A DNA stretch of 64,000 nucleotides from Endocalyx cinctus (lineage: Eukaryota > Ascomycota > Sordariomycetes > Amphisphaeriales > Apiosporaceae), in the NCBI GenBank assembly GCA_001600455.1, contig BCKC01000003.1, forward strand, positions 3,758,315-3,822,314, given 5' to 3'. The notes below the pieces were generated by a model. It had not been told where the DNA came from. It saw only the letters and a list, made by a program, of their open reading frames with translations, and did no database searches. The first letter of the stretch is position 1. The number at the start of each line of letters is the position of its first letter. Made by a program: the position numbers and the translations under genes. This document shows, piece by piece, positions 1-9,900 of the stretch.

Positions 1-424
1 ACCCTTAGCGAGCCTGTGTCCGTTGTGCACTGGACGATTAATTTTATGTAACAAACTGTGAAAATGGCAGCAGCCCCTGAAACGGTGCTCGAAACGGTTG
101 TGAAGGAAATCAAATGTTCGTCAACATCAGTCTGTCATTAATATAATAATGCACTTGTATCAGAAGGCGGGATTGTCGCGATAGAGAGTTTTGTGTGCGT
201 CTGTCCCTACGTGAATAGAAATATACTTCAGCAAGTAATAATGTAAGTACGGTTCATCATAGACATATAATAGATGATCAAGTTAAGAGAGAGCGTAGGA
301 GGAGAGGAATAACGAGATAGAAAATTATAACATGTGCAGGTTTGACCGACCACATGTATTTCTCCTGCCTAGTCATGTTATTGTGTTCCGGCCTACTAGA
401 TGAACCAGACACAGAAAAGGCAGT
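1..424. other. AT-rich spacer at window edge, nothing recognised
   Basis: No open frame of useful length, RNA gene or repeat is visible. The composition matches the relic-containing region that follows. Confidence 0.5.
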
Positions 425-556
425 ATGGAATCCATCATTACCGATATCCCAGACCTCTTACTAGGTAATATGTCGGTGCGAAGCATGAAATACCGGTTAG
501 TCACCCCTTACGTGTATGTCGCTCTTACACGTTTACTTTACCGCGGGGCAACATGA
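425..556 (+). pseudogene. F-box-like relic reading frame (43 codons)
   Basis: A short ATG-to-stop frame begins with a leucine-rich IPDLLL stretch and ends with LTRLLYRG. This recalls the F-box pattern of fungal F-box/ankyrin proteins, where LPDELLL is followed some 30 residues later by a TPLLYR-like end. No further F-box or ankyrin sequence follows in frame. The family match is an inference from a very short sequence, so this may be a decayed gene start or chance. Confidence 0.2.
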
Positions 557-798
557 AATAGATATTCTAAAAGAAAGATCAATAAGAGCTCCGTATTAAA
601 CAGTATCTCTCCCTACACGAATGCTAAAAACTTCCATATAGAGGCAAGGCGTACAGCGGCGAGGAAGTCGGCGTTCTTGCCTAGTACCAACTCCAAACAC
701 TATGACATGAAGTCTTTATCAGCAGCTAATAATACTATTGACTGTTATACCGATACGAAATATCCTCTCTGTTTTGAGCGTGTATGAACTACACGGTC

Positions 799-942
799 AT
801 GTCGTATTTATATATTTTAAAAGAACCCTCACTTCTAAATGCTGATATCAGAAGATTATACGAAATACCCTATCTTTGGTTAGATGATTATTTAGAAAAA
901 TATGACTATAATGGATTTTCCTCACTTGTTAATATGATCTGA
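799..942 (+). pseudogene. Short protein-like reading frame (47 codons), unknown
   Basis: An ATG-to-TGA frame has a natural-looking amphipathic composition (IPYLWLDDYLEKYDYNGF near the middle) although the DNA around it is AT-rich and degraded. It lies 240 bases after the F-box-like frame on the same strand and may be part of the same decayed gene. I do not recognise the family. Confidence 0.2.
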
Positions 943-1526
943 CCAGTAATATTACCAGTATATGACCAAGGGCTCAGTAAGGGCGTGTCTACAAATCAGT
1001 AGAGGCTGACATACGGGAGTATTATCAAGTGAGATGTGGCGGCGTCCATCAACCCAGTCAATGAATTTTCGTGACTTCAAGTCAAACACGCCAGAAAGTT
1101 CTATTGCAAACAGAATATGGTAATTGCTATCATAACTCACCGCCGTAAGAGTTCAAAGGTGTTAGATAGATGATATGATGGTTAAATAGTTACCAGTGTA
1201 ATACCATAAACAATGCAATGAGCTGTTCCGGTCTGGACCATACTTACTAGTCCTCTCCCGGGGTACTCGTACTATCTAAAAGTCAAGAAAATCATCTGCG
1301 ATTAAAGCCAGGCGGATAGACGGGCCCGGTGTTTAGATTCTTGACTGCTTCTATGTCTAAGTTAAAGCCGTTACTGGCGCGATGCTTACCTAGATAGTCA
1401 CTACTTAAAGTACGGGTTGAATGGAAAGGCTGTAAGCCTTAATGTGCGAAGAACCTCGTCTCATGCATTCAGCTAATGATAAATATGGTGAATTGTCGCC
1501 ACCAGCACAAATCCTAGCCGTACCAT
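943..1526. other. Spacer without recognisable gene
   Basis: Only a 62-codon minus-strand frame (952-1140) occurs here. It shows no family motif and no plausible splice partner. Confidence 0.4.
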
Positions 1527-1977
1527 TCATAAGATCTCTCTCCTACGGGAGTGTCTAGCCCCAAGTACGTTTTCTCGCATGAAACTAAAAATACCGTCGG
1601 CTCCGATGACGGCGTCGAGCAAATAGACGGTCACATCTTGAAATTCAACATCAACGCCACCACCATGGGCCTTGATCGTGGCCAGCTTCTTACTTAGATG
1701 TAAGAATTCCTGAGGCAAGGGAGGCGTCGAGGCGACCATAGTCCATTTCACATTTCCACCTGGCTTCTGAGACTCCGGGAATGTTGCGTTACTAGATAAG
1801 GCTAAAGAGACGTTGGGTGGCGAGTATTTCAGCCTCAACGGTCAGTATACTGGGTGAACCGATTTCAGATGAAATAATCAATGTGTGCCAGTGTCTCACC
1901 CACTCTTCCTGCCCGTTCATGAGGCTAACTAATAATTTTTTTTTGGCGTATATATTAATAGATCCTAAAGCTGCCAC
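1527..1977 (-). pseudogene. Relic of FAD-dependent monooxygenase (central part)
   Basis: Two overlapping minus-strand frames (1792-1977 and 1527-1838) read like the middle of a salicylate-hydroxylase-type flavoprotein. A degenerate EI...YSPPN stretch resembles the GAGIQ.PPN motif. It is followed about 75 residues later by DAVIGADGIFSFMRENVLG, the GADG motif with the usual R..VLG tail. The frame changes between the two parts, no N-terminal dinucleotide-binding GxGxxG is present, and the C-terminal part is missing on this strand. I read it as a broken gene. The missing C-terminal motif occurs just to the right but on the opposite strand. Confidence 0.5.
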
Positions 1978-1991
1978 TTGACCAATCGGAG

Positions 1992-2228
1992 CCTTCTGGC
2001 CATCCCCAATGGGAACATAAAAGCAGGTCTACGTACGTGAAGCAATATGTATGTCTTGTAGGCGTTGCGGCTCACGCATTAACACCACGGGAAGGTGCAG
2101 GTACTGATCTTGTCATCAAAGACATCATGGTTCTTGGATATGGATGGCCTCAGGTTTTATGGACAGTCTGGCCTGAAAACAAAAAATCTGCGATAAATGT
2201 TCATGCTTCGATAAAACTTCATCTTTAA
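1992..2228 (+). pseudogene. Relic of FAD-dependent monooxygenase (C-terminal FAD motif)
   Basis: The plus-strand frame reads W.HKSRSTYVKQYVCLVG, then VAAHALTPREGAG, then IKDIMVL. This is the second FAD/ribose-binding motif of class A flavoprotein monooxygenases (usually GRVCLVGDAAHA.TP.QGAG...IEDA.VL). The key Asp of GDAAH is Val here and the flanking sequence decays at once. It points away from the central-domain fragment to its left. The pair is either two insertions or one gene split by an internal inversion. Confidence 0.5.
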
Positions 2229-2951
2229 TCTAGGTAGATGCGAAAACTCATAAGCGAGATGCTCTGAGTAAACTGCATGAGTCCCAATATAAATGATGAT
2301 AAAACCGCTATCATTGGATTTACAGAATGATCAATGCCATTTGCCAGACCTTTAAACTCTTATAGAGATAGAGGCCGTGATCAGACAATGTATACTGTGT
2401 ATAGCTAGCTAACCTGTATGATCAACAAAACCTCAAGATTGTATGTAGATCGGATGGTTCCGGTCAAAGATCGCTACTCTCCGCCTGCCCTTTTAATACT
2501 AACCGTTTAAAACTGTTTTCCGATGTATAACTTATGCGTACACGTACCCATCAGGCCGTAGACTTATTCATCGGATTTAGGGATTATGACTCAGTCACGT
2601 GTCATACAATCTATTAGGTAACGGTCGGTGCGTTGAATTGGTTCACTAAGCCGAGACTAAGCCAAAGCGGCCAACACACTATACCGGTTTAATAAGAAGC
2701 TCCACATGGGTCTAGAAACTCCTCCAAACCGCTTTGCTCCAGTCTGTTTCAATTCGTCAGTATTCATAAACCTCCAACCCTCTGACTATTCTGCTCCTCT
2801 TTTATCTTTCTTAATTATTATATCTTTAAAATCGGTCTCTCTTCTATGTAAAGTACTCGGTTCCTGAGACGAAACTATATCACAAAGAAGCCAACAAAAG
2901 ACGGCGAACACGACTGCTTACTCATAATCTACGTCCCTAATTTCGGAGACG
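2229..2951. other. Spacer and probable 5' leader of the NMNAT gene
   Basis: No gene is seen. A pyrimidine-rich stretch around 2740-2830 lies in the position expected for the promoter and 5' UTR of the downstream gene. Confidence 0.4.
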
Positions 2952-4180
2952 ATGACGACATACCCCGCGGACCCGACCTCCGTGTCGTCAATGACACTCG
3001 ATAATTATACATTTCCGACACATGGCTTACGGACGAGGCAACAAGACCCGAGTCGTATTCCGCTTGTTCTCGTCGCTTGCGGAGTGAGTGAAAAAAAAAA
3101 AAAAAAAAAACTTTCATTATAACCGAATAAACTGAAGTGTTTCATAACTGACTTTTTTTTTTTGGCCGATGAAAGAGTTTTTCTCCCATAACAACCCTAC
3201 ATTTGCGAATGTTTGAGCTCGCCAAAGATTACGCACGAACAAATACACAATATGAAGTAGTCGGTGGATGTATGTATAATTCTTTCGTTATTTGTAAATT
3301 TAGGGCATGGTAGACCAACAATCATCCATCAGACTTCAGTCCAGTTTCAGACGCGTACCGGAAGGTGGGCCTTGCTCCGTCGCATCATCGGTGAGAAACT
3401 CTCCTCATACTCTTGACTTCAAGGGATATACTTACTAATCACCTCAAATAGAGTACGCATGTGCGAGTTAGCTACAGAGGATGCGCGACACTGGTTAATG
3501 GTCGATCCATATGAGGCAATTCAGCCTGAATATAGTCCGACTGCTGCAGTTCTTGATCGTATGTCAGCCAATTTTCTTCTCTCCCAAGGTTCATTATATG
3601 TGCTTGCTTGTACACTGTCATGGACACTCAGTACCGAAATACTTTATGAAATATCTAAGTGTGGGTTTAATCGGGCAAGCGCTAACATAAATCTTGCAGA
3701 TTTCGAGTATGAGATCAACCATGTACTTGGTGGGGTGTACAGTGCAGACGGCGAAACTCGCAGACCAGTCAAAATCATGGTAACTATCTCTTGATTAAAT
3801 AAATACTGGAACAGGTTACTGATTATCCCTAGCTCCTTGCCGGTGCAGATCTCATCGGAACCATGACCACACCCGGCGTTTGGAACGAAAAAGATCTTGA
3901 TCACATATTGGGTGATTTTGGTACGTTTATAATCTCAAGAAGCGGGACTGATCTGAAGGAAGCTCTGGCCAATCTCAAAGAATGGGAGGACAACATTATC
4001 GTGGTCCCGAATCTCATTCTGAACGAAGTGAGCAGCACCAAGGTCAGGCTCTTCTTGAAGAGACAGTTAAGTGTGAAGTGGTTGATTCCACATTCAGTTA
4101 TTAAATACATTGAAGACAACCGACTCTACGTCGATGAGGGGGACGCAAATTCTAAGCAAGAGCAACCTACTAAGAACTGA
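2952..4180 (+). CDS. NMA1: Nicotinamide/nicotinate mononucleotide adenylyltransferase, six exons
   Basis: The enzyme joins NMN or nicotinate mononucleotide to AMP from ATP to make NAD+ or its acid form, the central step of NAD synthesis. My model is join(2952..3083, 3176..3269, 3333..3390, 3452..3558, 3700..3779, 3833..4180), giving 272 residues, the usual family length. Each joint restores the family sequence. PLVLVACG from exon 1 joins SFSPITTLHLRMFE from exon 2, which gives the nucleotide-binding GxFxP..TxxH motif at residues 44-53. GGY/FSPVSDAY spans intron 2, and VLD/HFEYEIN spans intron 4. The C-terminal SSTKVR motif that binds the ATP phosphates is at 224-229. All introns have GT-AG ends and are 50-141 nt. 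Intron 1 carries long A and T runs. The gene looks intact, with no missing catalytic residue. Exon borders are inferred from motif continuity. Confidence 0.9.
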
Positions 4181-4656
4181 GTTCGAGGAGAGCTGCATTT
4201 GCCGTTGCTTATTTAACTATTGTATAGAATAGCGAGCTCGAGCGTTGTTATGAAACATAAGTACCAAAAGAGTTACTTATAACCGTTTTCTATAGATACG
4301 GTATCAATACGGAATACTGTTCAATTCATTACGGAGTTTTAGCCATATTAATAATGATACCCAATTAATGATGCATAACATTTTAAGTGGGGTTATGCAA
4401 TGCATAAAAAGTGAATATAATTATATTGTAGCTTTGATTTATAGGTGATAGGGTAGCTTAATATGGTCCGTGCACAAATCTTTAATTCTTCGAAACTTTT
4501 TCTCGAGCTAGACAGCCACAGACACGAGATTTCGAACTCCTATACAGTGATTCAATCTTCAAGTCAGGAATATCGAACCTCAACCACAATTACCATACCT
4601 CAAATCCCAGAATAAACTGGGAAGAGGGATAAAGGGTTTCTTTTCATTTATTAAAT
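4181..4656. other. Spacer between two plus-strand genes
   Basis: AT-rich, with several near-repeated GATAC/ATAACC strings but no gene. It must contain the 3' end of the adenylyltransferase transcript and the mL44 promoter. Confidence 0.4.
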
Positions 4657-5988
4657 ATGAAGAGAATAAGGTTAGACAGGTTATCGAGCCAATTGCTTAT
4701 CGCAACACCAGCCCGATCAACGAGTACTTCAACATGCAGAATATCGCGAATCCTACAAACCCAGACCTCTAAAGTCTCAATACCACTATGTCGGTCTCAC
4801 CAGATCATAAGATGTCAATCTACAACAGTAAAGGATGAATCTGCAGAGTCAAAAGAGCTGGAGGAGCTTATAGGAGTCGAGGAAGTTCAAGAACCAGCTC
4901 CTATCGACGAAACTGCCGGGCCTGTTAAGCCTGTGAAGGATTTTTCCAAGAGACCTTTGCCCTCACCACCCCCTAGCAGGGCATTGCAATCAGCTAAGCT
5001 AGCTGCCCTCCATGCACGTATCGACCTCCCCTCTAAGATCCCCCTAGAGACCTTAGCCCGCACCCTCGTAGATGCTTCCGCCGACGGGCATCCGTCCTTC
5101 AACAACGCAAATCTCGCCCGCGTCGGCGCCTCCCTCCTCCAATACCACACGGCCGAATCCCTCGTCACCCGATATCCCCGACTTCCCATGGCCATCATAT
5201 TTGCGTCGATGAAGGGTTTCACCGGAGATGCCGCCCTCCACATGATCGCCCGCGCGTGGGGTATCGAGGCCGCGGCCGCCCCGGGCGAGGAGGTCGACCC
5301 GGGCCTGCTCCAGTTCGACAGCAGCAAGCCGACGTACATGATGACGAAGGGAGGCTACGTCCGGGCCGAAGCGTCGGCCATACTGAAGCACAACTTCCGG
5401 AGAGGCATGAGCAGCCGGATCGTGTACGACGACGCTTTCGGGGACATGGTCGGGAACAAGCCGCCGAAGTCGGATGCGGACGCGTTCGAGGTCAGCAAGG
5501 AGAGGAACACCAAATCCGTGCCCACCGTAGACTTCGACAAGCTCGCCCACGGCAACTTCGTGCGCGCCGTCGTCGGCGCCCTCCACCTGCACTGCGGCCG
5601 CGACACGGTCAAGCGGTTCGTCAAGTCGCACGTCCTGTCCCGCACGCTCGACCTCGAGAAGCTGTTCGAGTTCAGGCAGCCGACGAGGCATCTCGCGCGG
5701 CTGTGCGCACGCGAGGACTTCGACGCCCCCGTCGCCCGGCTCCTGAGCGAGACCGGTCGCATGTCCAGGACCCCCGTCTTCGTCGTCGGCATCTTCAGCG
5801 GCAGGGACAAGCTCGGCGAGGGCAGCGGTCCCAGCCTCGACATGGCCAGGATAGCGGCCGCCATTAACGCCCTGAAATCCTGGTACCTCTACAGCCCCGG
5901 TGAGGTCAACGTCCCCAGCGACGTCTTGACCGAAGACGCTCCCCCCTATAGGCCGGTTTACATCGATATTGGTGAAATTGTCGAGTAG
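4657..5988 (+). CDS. MRPL3: Mitochondrial large-subunit ribosomal protein mL44 (MRPL3)
   Basis: This is a structural protein of the mitochondrial large ribosomal subunit, derived from RNase III. The 443-residue frame has no intron. It opens with a Ser/Thr/Arg-rich stretch of about 55 residues without acids, a good mitochondrial presequence, followed by an acidic linker. An RNase III-like fold spans roughly residues 110-345 (ALHLHCGRDTVKRFVKSHV near its end). A double-stranded RNA-binding-like region follows at about 345-425 (LLSETGRMSRTPVFVVGIF, then AINALKSWYLY). The RNase III acidic signature is absent, as is usual for this family. GC content rises sharply in the second half, which also creates long open frames in other phases. 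Confidence 0.88.
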   Translation: MKRIRLDRLSSQLLIATPARSTSTSTCRISRILQTQTSKVSIPLCRSHQIIRCQSTTVKDESAESKELEELIGVEEVQEPAPIDETAGPVKPVKDFSKRPLPSPPPSRALQSAKLAALHARIDLPSKIPLETLARTLVDASADGHPSFNNANLARVGASLLQYHTAESLVTRYPRLPMAIIFASMKGFTGDAALHMIARAWGIEAAAAPGEEVDPGLLQFDSSKPTYMMTKGGYVRAEASAILKHNFRRGMSSRIVYDDAFGDMVGNKPPKSDADAFEVSKERNTKSVPTVDFDKLAHGNFVRAVVGALHLHCGRDTVKRFVKSHVLSRTLDLEKLFEFRQPTRHLARLCAREDFDAPVARLLSETGRMSRTPVFVVGIFSGRDKLGEGSGPSLDMARIAAAINALKSWYLYSPGEVNVPSDVLTEDAPPYRPVYIDIGEIVE

Positions 5989-6859
5989 AGCAATCTTGTT
6001 TTCTGTCTTGCTCGCGGTCTCTATATCCCGGCGCCCATATATAAAAAGGGGGGATGATGTTTATGACTATGGGAAGGGGGAAGAAAAAAAAAAAGGGAGA
6101 CATTGGACATGACGTCCAGAAGCGGTGTTCAGCAAGATATAACCCTCTATCCGGGTTGTGTAATATTCACGATTTTTCTACCCGCATCGGAAAAGGGGTG
6201 GATGATTGTATCAAAAAGAAAAAAAAAAAATGAAAAGAAAAGCAAAATACGTGTTTTTTATGTCTGAAAGAGAAAAAGGGCCCTCTAGATTTTTTTTTTA
6301 TTTTCATCATCAGTAAAAACGTCATGGTGTCGACGAAGCCATCGATATTGACATATGAGGAGAAATAAAAATCATTGTATTATAGGTGGAAACAAAACAG
6401 GAAGAGAAGAAAGGGGAGCTATATGGCCATAGTATAAAAAATCACCCTATCTTAAAATATTGAACTCTACTGTATAGCATTCAAGACAGCCCAAGCCCAC
6501 TCTGAGACTAAGAGTGTACATATATAAGTCTATATACTTTTTTTCTCCTTTCGGTCCTGTTACCTATGGTCATCTCTCTTCCTCCCTGAACTTGTCTCTT
6601 AATGATTTAAAGAAGGAAAAAAAAACGCTTATAACTTATGATTTATGGTTTATTATCTATGGTGCAGGACCCGTCTAAGTGAAAACAAAAGAAAATTATT
6701 TTTTATATTCCGAGCACCCAACAACACTTTTCTAACATAAATAAGGTATCTATATCATCAACCCATCCAACTGTTTTACGTACAATGGCATTTTTTTATA
6801 CAGAGACATGTATAATTACAAGAGGAGAGAAGGTTTATTGTACACCTCCCGGAAACCGA
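5989..6859. other. Convergent 3' spacer between mL44 and phospholipase genes
   Basis: A low-GC region with many A and T homopolymers of 8-12 bases (6082-6092, 6220-6230, 6289-6299). No gene or RNA motif was recognised. It holds the 3' ends of both flanking transcripts. Confidence 0.5.
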
Positions 6860-9364
6860 TCAACTAAAGTGATCGCCCTCCCCCAACCGACCCGCAACGC
6901 CTCGACGCATAGCGCGTCGATAATTTTGCTCGACGATCGCGTCCTCGCGGGCCTCCCGGAGCTTCTTCTTGCGCTCGTAGACGGCCTTGACGCAGCGGCG
7001 GATCTGGTCCTTGCCCTCGTCGAAGTTGGCGCGCGCGAGCGCCACCACCTTTTCGACCTGCTCGGGCTTGTACACGAAGTTCCAGGTGCTCATGTAGTCG
7101 CTGGTGGCCGGGTCGACGCCTTCGACCTTGGACGGGTTCGCCAAGAAAGGTAGGTAAATCACGGCCAGGCCGGCTTCGGGCTTTTGCATCAGCTGCCACG
7201 TCTCGTCGTCGGTGAGAGCCTTGGACGGCGGTGGCGGCTCCGACGATCGCTCCTCCGTCGACCCCACCCAGATCGTGCAGTAACCTAGATCCGAGTCCTC
7301 CGGGTGCGAGGTATCGTGCTTTGCCTTCAGCTTTTGCTCGGTTGGCTGGTTGGGATCTTTTTGGTGGCTTGATTCCTGTTCGTGCTGAGCGTGCTCAAGC
7401 TTGCTTTGGGCTTTCTCGGGAGTGGCAGCTTGTGCAGCTTCGAGCTGCTCTCCGATCTCCTGAGAGGTCTCACCGGCTTTTGGCCAGCCTATCCCTATCG
7501 GCCAACCCTTGATTTCACGTTGACGAGCGTAACCGTCAGTCACGGCAAGCCAATTGTCCGTCTTAATATCAGCTGAGGCGTCAAAGGCGACAAGGATGTC
7601 GACATCTCGCCCCGGTCTAAGTAAAGGGTATATTGGTAGGTTATTAGACATTCCGGCGTCCATTAGCTGTATGTACTCCGTTTTGTGGATGTTCGTGGGC
7701 GTCGTAAAGCGTAATTTATTTTCCATATTGTAGGCAAAATTTGGTATTAGAGCCGGATCGAAAGGGTGCACTTTTTCTAAATCTTGATTGCGTCCATGAA
7801 CCAGATCATCAATCATGCCGAAGCCAGTAAGGTTCTTCACGATCGGCCTAACTTCTCTGTAGTAATGACTGAGCGTTGCGCAGAAAGCACTTCCGAATAT
7901 TCCCATTAAAATAGGCATCCGAAGCTCAGGTAAATGATAACCTCCGTCTAATGGCACATCAATCCCATCATTAAATCGTCGACCAATTGCCCAAGTAGGT
8001 ATTCCAGCATTAAATTCCTCACAGAAAAATTCGTATGGGCTCATTTCAAACCATTGAAACCAAGCTTCCCGTTTGGCGATTTCTTTGGCTTCCTCGGAGG
8101 GGTGGGTACTGTCTTTTTCAGCAACACCCATTAACTCTGGTATTTCGTGTCGTACAGCCGTGTAAATCGGCATTGGATTTTGCCCGTATTTAATATAGTC
8201 CCGTTGGTTCGAGAGCTTAAAGTCTCTATCATTGACGCCGAGTTCACCTTTCGGGACCATGAGTCGAGCAGCTAAGAGAATACCATAAACATCAACCAGT
8301 CCTAGGTCCGCATTGGGATCACCCTTAAGTTTCTCTACCATACTACTGAGAAGTAGTTTGTTGGTAGGAGAAGTTGTAACAGACGCGAAGGCAGCTGGAG
8401 GATAGGCAATATGAACCCCAAGCCTCGCCTTCATGTGGTCGACAACACGCTCAAGTCGACAATTTGTAAGAGACGAGTTATAAATAGCTTGTAACCAGCA
8501 TGAACCACTGACACCGGATGTATAGGTAACGCAGTCGAATAATCCATCCTCTTGCGTTGCAAGAAGCGACCCGGTGCCGGCGACCAAAGCTCGCAGTCCT
8601 CCACCGGACCCGCACATGGCGATGGTTGGAACATCTTCAGGATGAATGTCCCTCTCATCTATGCCGAGATATCTAGCTAAAGCCGACTTAGTGATCTGCT
8701 TGCGGCGTGATAAAAATTCCTTTTCTTCGTCGCAAAGTTCGTCGGAAACCCGAACCTTAGCGGAGTATCGAATTTCGGGGTTGATAAAAGGATCATGAGC
8801 TTCGCGCCATATATCATTAGCTAAGGACCCGTCAGTCCCAGAGAGTTCTCGTTGAAGTTTTTGAATCTGCCGCGGAACAGCCTTGGACCATTCCGGTAAT
8901 ATAAAATCGACGATACGGTCAGATATTGCCGACCACTCAATAGTCGTCGCATTGGTGAAATCTGTTAACCGTCTCGAGAAGGTATCCCACGCATCCTCCT
9001 CAGATGAAATATTTCCTGCGTCCCCTCCCGTAGCTTCACCTCGCCCTGAATCTTTTTTGACAGGTCGACGTCGCTCTTTAGCCTGTCTGGCTCGTCGAGC
9101 TTGATGCAGTTCATCTCCTGGATAGAGTGAGTAGATGAGCAAGCCGCCTATAACGACGAAAACAGGCGTAACAACTACAAAGGGACCTTTACTCGGCTTT
9201 TCCTCCTGTTTTTGTTTATTAAAGCTGAAAAATCCGCGCGAGATTTGCCCCCGAGACAGGTTCGGCAGTCGGGATCTCGACGCCCAAGAAGGGATCGGCA
9301 GGCGTTGCCATTGTTTACAGCTTAGCCTAGCGCGGCTCGAGTGAGATATTTGTAAGAATCTCAT
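6860..9364 (-). CDS. plaA: Mitochondrial cytosolic-type phospholipase A2 (PlaA-like)
   Basis: This 834-residue, intron-free protein belongs to the cPLA2/lysophospholipase-B fold that hydrolyses glycerophospholipid acyl esters. The N-terminus is rich in Arg and Ser and lacks acids to about residue 50, fitting mitochondrial import. One membrane segment follows at 61-80 (PFVVVTPVFVVIGGLLIYSL). The oxyanion motif GSGGGLRAL is near residue 251. The nucleophile elbow GVSGSCW is near 285, and the catalytic Asp lies in DAGMSNNLP near 567. Length and layout match Aspergillus nidulans PlaA, which is reported to be mitochondrial. A charged, Gln/Glu-rich stretch around 640-690 is low complexity and variable. 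A basic helical tail ends the protein. It converges on mL44. Confidence 0.88.
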   Translation of the reverse strand: MRFLQISHSSRARLSCKQWQRLPIPSWASRSRLPNLSRGQISRGFFSFNKQKQEEKPSKGPFVVVTPVFVVIGGLLIYSLYPGDELHQARRARQAKERRRPVKKDSGRGEATGGDAGNISSEEDAWDTFSRRLTDFTNATTIEWSAISDRIVDFILPEWSKAVPRQIQKLQRELSGTDGSLANDIWREAHDPFINPEIRYSAKVRVSDELCDEEKEFLSRRKQITKSALARYLGIDERDIHPEDVPTIAMCGSGGGLRALVAGTGSLLATQEDGLFDCVTYTSGVSGSCWLQAIYNSSLTNCRLERVVDHMKARLGVHIAYPPAAFASVTTSPTNKLLLSSMVEKLKGDPNADLGLVDVYGILLAARLMVPKGELGVNDRDFKLSNQRDYIKYGQNPMPIYTAVRHEIPELMGVAEKDSTHPSEEAKEIAKREAWFQWFEMSPYEFFCEEFNAGIPTWAIGRRFNDGIDVPLDGGYHLPELRMPILMGIFGSAFCATLSHYYREVRPIVKNLTGFGMIDDLVHGRNQDLEKVHPFDPALIPNFAYNMENKLRFTTPTNIHKTEYIQLMDAGMSNNLPIYPLLRPGRDVDILVAFDASADIKTDNWLAVTDGYARQREIKGWPIGIGWPKAGETSQEIGEQLEAAQAATPEKAQSKLEHAQHEQESSHQKDPNQPTEQKLKAKHDTSHPEDSDLGYCTIWVGSTEERSSEPPPPSKALTDDETWQLMQKPEAGLAVIYLPFLANPSKVEGVDPATSDYMSTWNFVYKPEQVEKVVALARANFDEGKDQIRRCVKAVYERKKKLREAREDAIVEQNYRRAMRRGVAGRLGEGDHFS

Positions 9365-9900
9365 GATCGCTTAACGGAAACTTTCGAAAATATTGTCATT
9401 ATTTCTTTGAAGGCGTATTCCGATGAGCTTTCAGTAAGTTTCCTCAATAGAGGAACTCACTCAGTCGAATTGACATAGACGTACGTTGCTTTTTATTGTA
9501 GTTGTTGTCAATGGTTCGATATAATAGAAGAATCATTAAACTAGGAGCTTCTGTTCCGGGGTAAAATTATATGACATCATGCTCGGTAATTACATATAGG
9601 ATGCATTTTAAAGTTTTATGTAGTTATTGATATATTCTTTTATCGGATATATCTACTGGCCCCTTTTCACGACTATACTTCCAAAGATAATTAAAATTTA
9701 GGAAATGGTTATGACCAGCGAAAATTACTACTGTACTATTAGAATCTTCTATAAGGAACAGCTCACGGGAATATTATAGTTAGAATCATAGTACTAAAAG
9801 AGTTGGGTGTTGTATTGTGAAGATCGAGATACACTACATATTCGGTTACATTTTTCATGGTCCTTAATTCTGAAAGGATCCTTATTCCAACCTAATAGTT
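9365..9900. other. Promoter region of the phospholipase gene
   Basis: AT-rich sequence upstream of the phospholipase start and downstream of the DUF1264 stop. No further gene is visible. Confidence 0.4.

Noticed and set aside
2929..3117. 62-codon minus-strand frame
   Set aside because: It is antisense to exon 1 and intron 1 of the NMN adenylyltransferase, and its poly-Phe start is the intron A-run.
4500..4560. tRNA-like TTCGAA string on the minus strand
   Set aside because: The flanking bases do not form a five-pair T-arm and no cloverleaf fits.
5053..5867. Long open frames on both strands within mL44
   Set aside because: Phase shadows caused by high third-position GC. The mL44 frame explains the sequence and the others have skewed Arg/Ala/Val composition.
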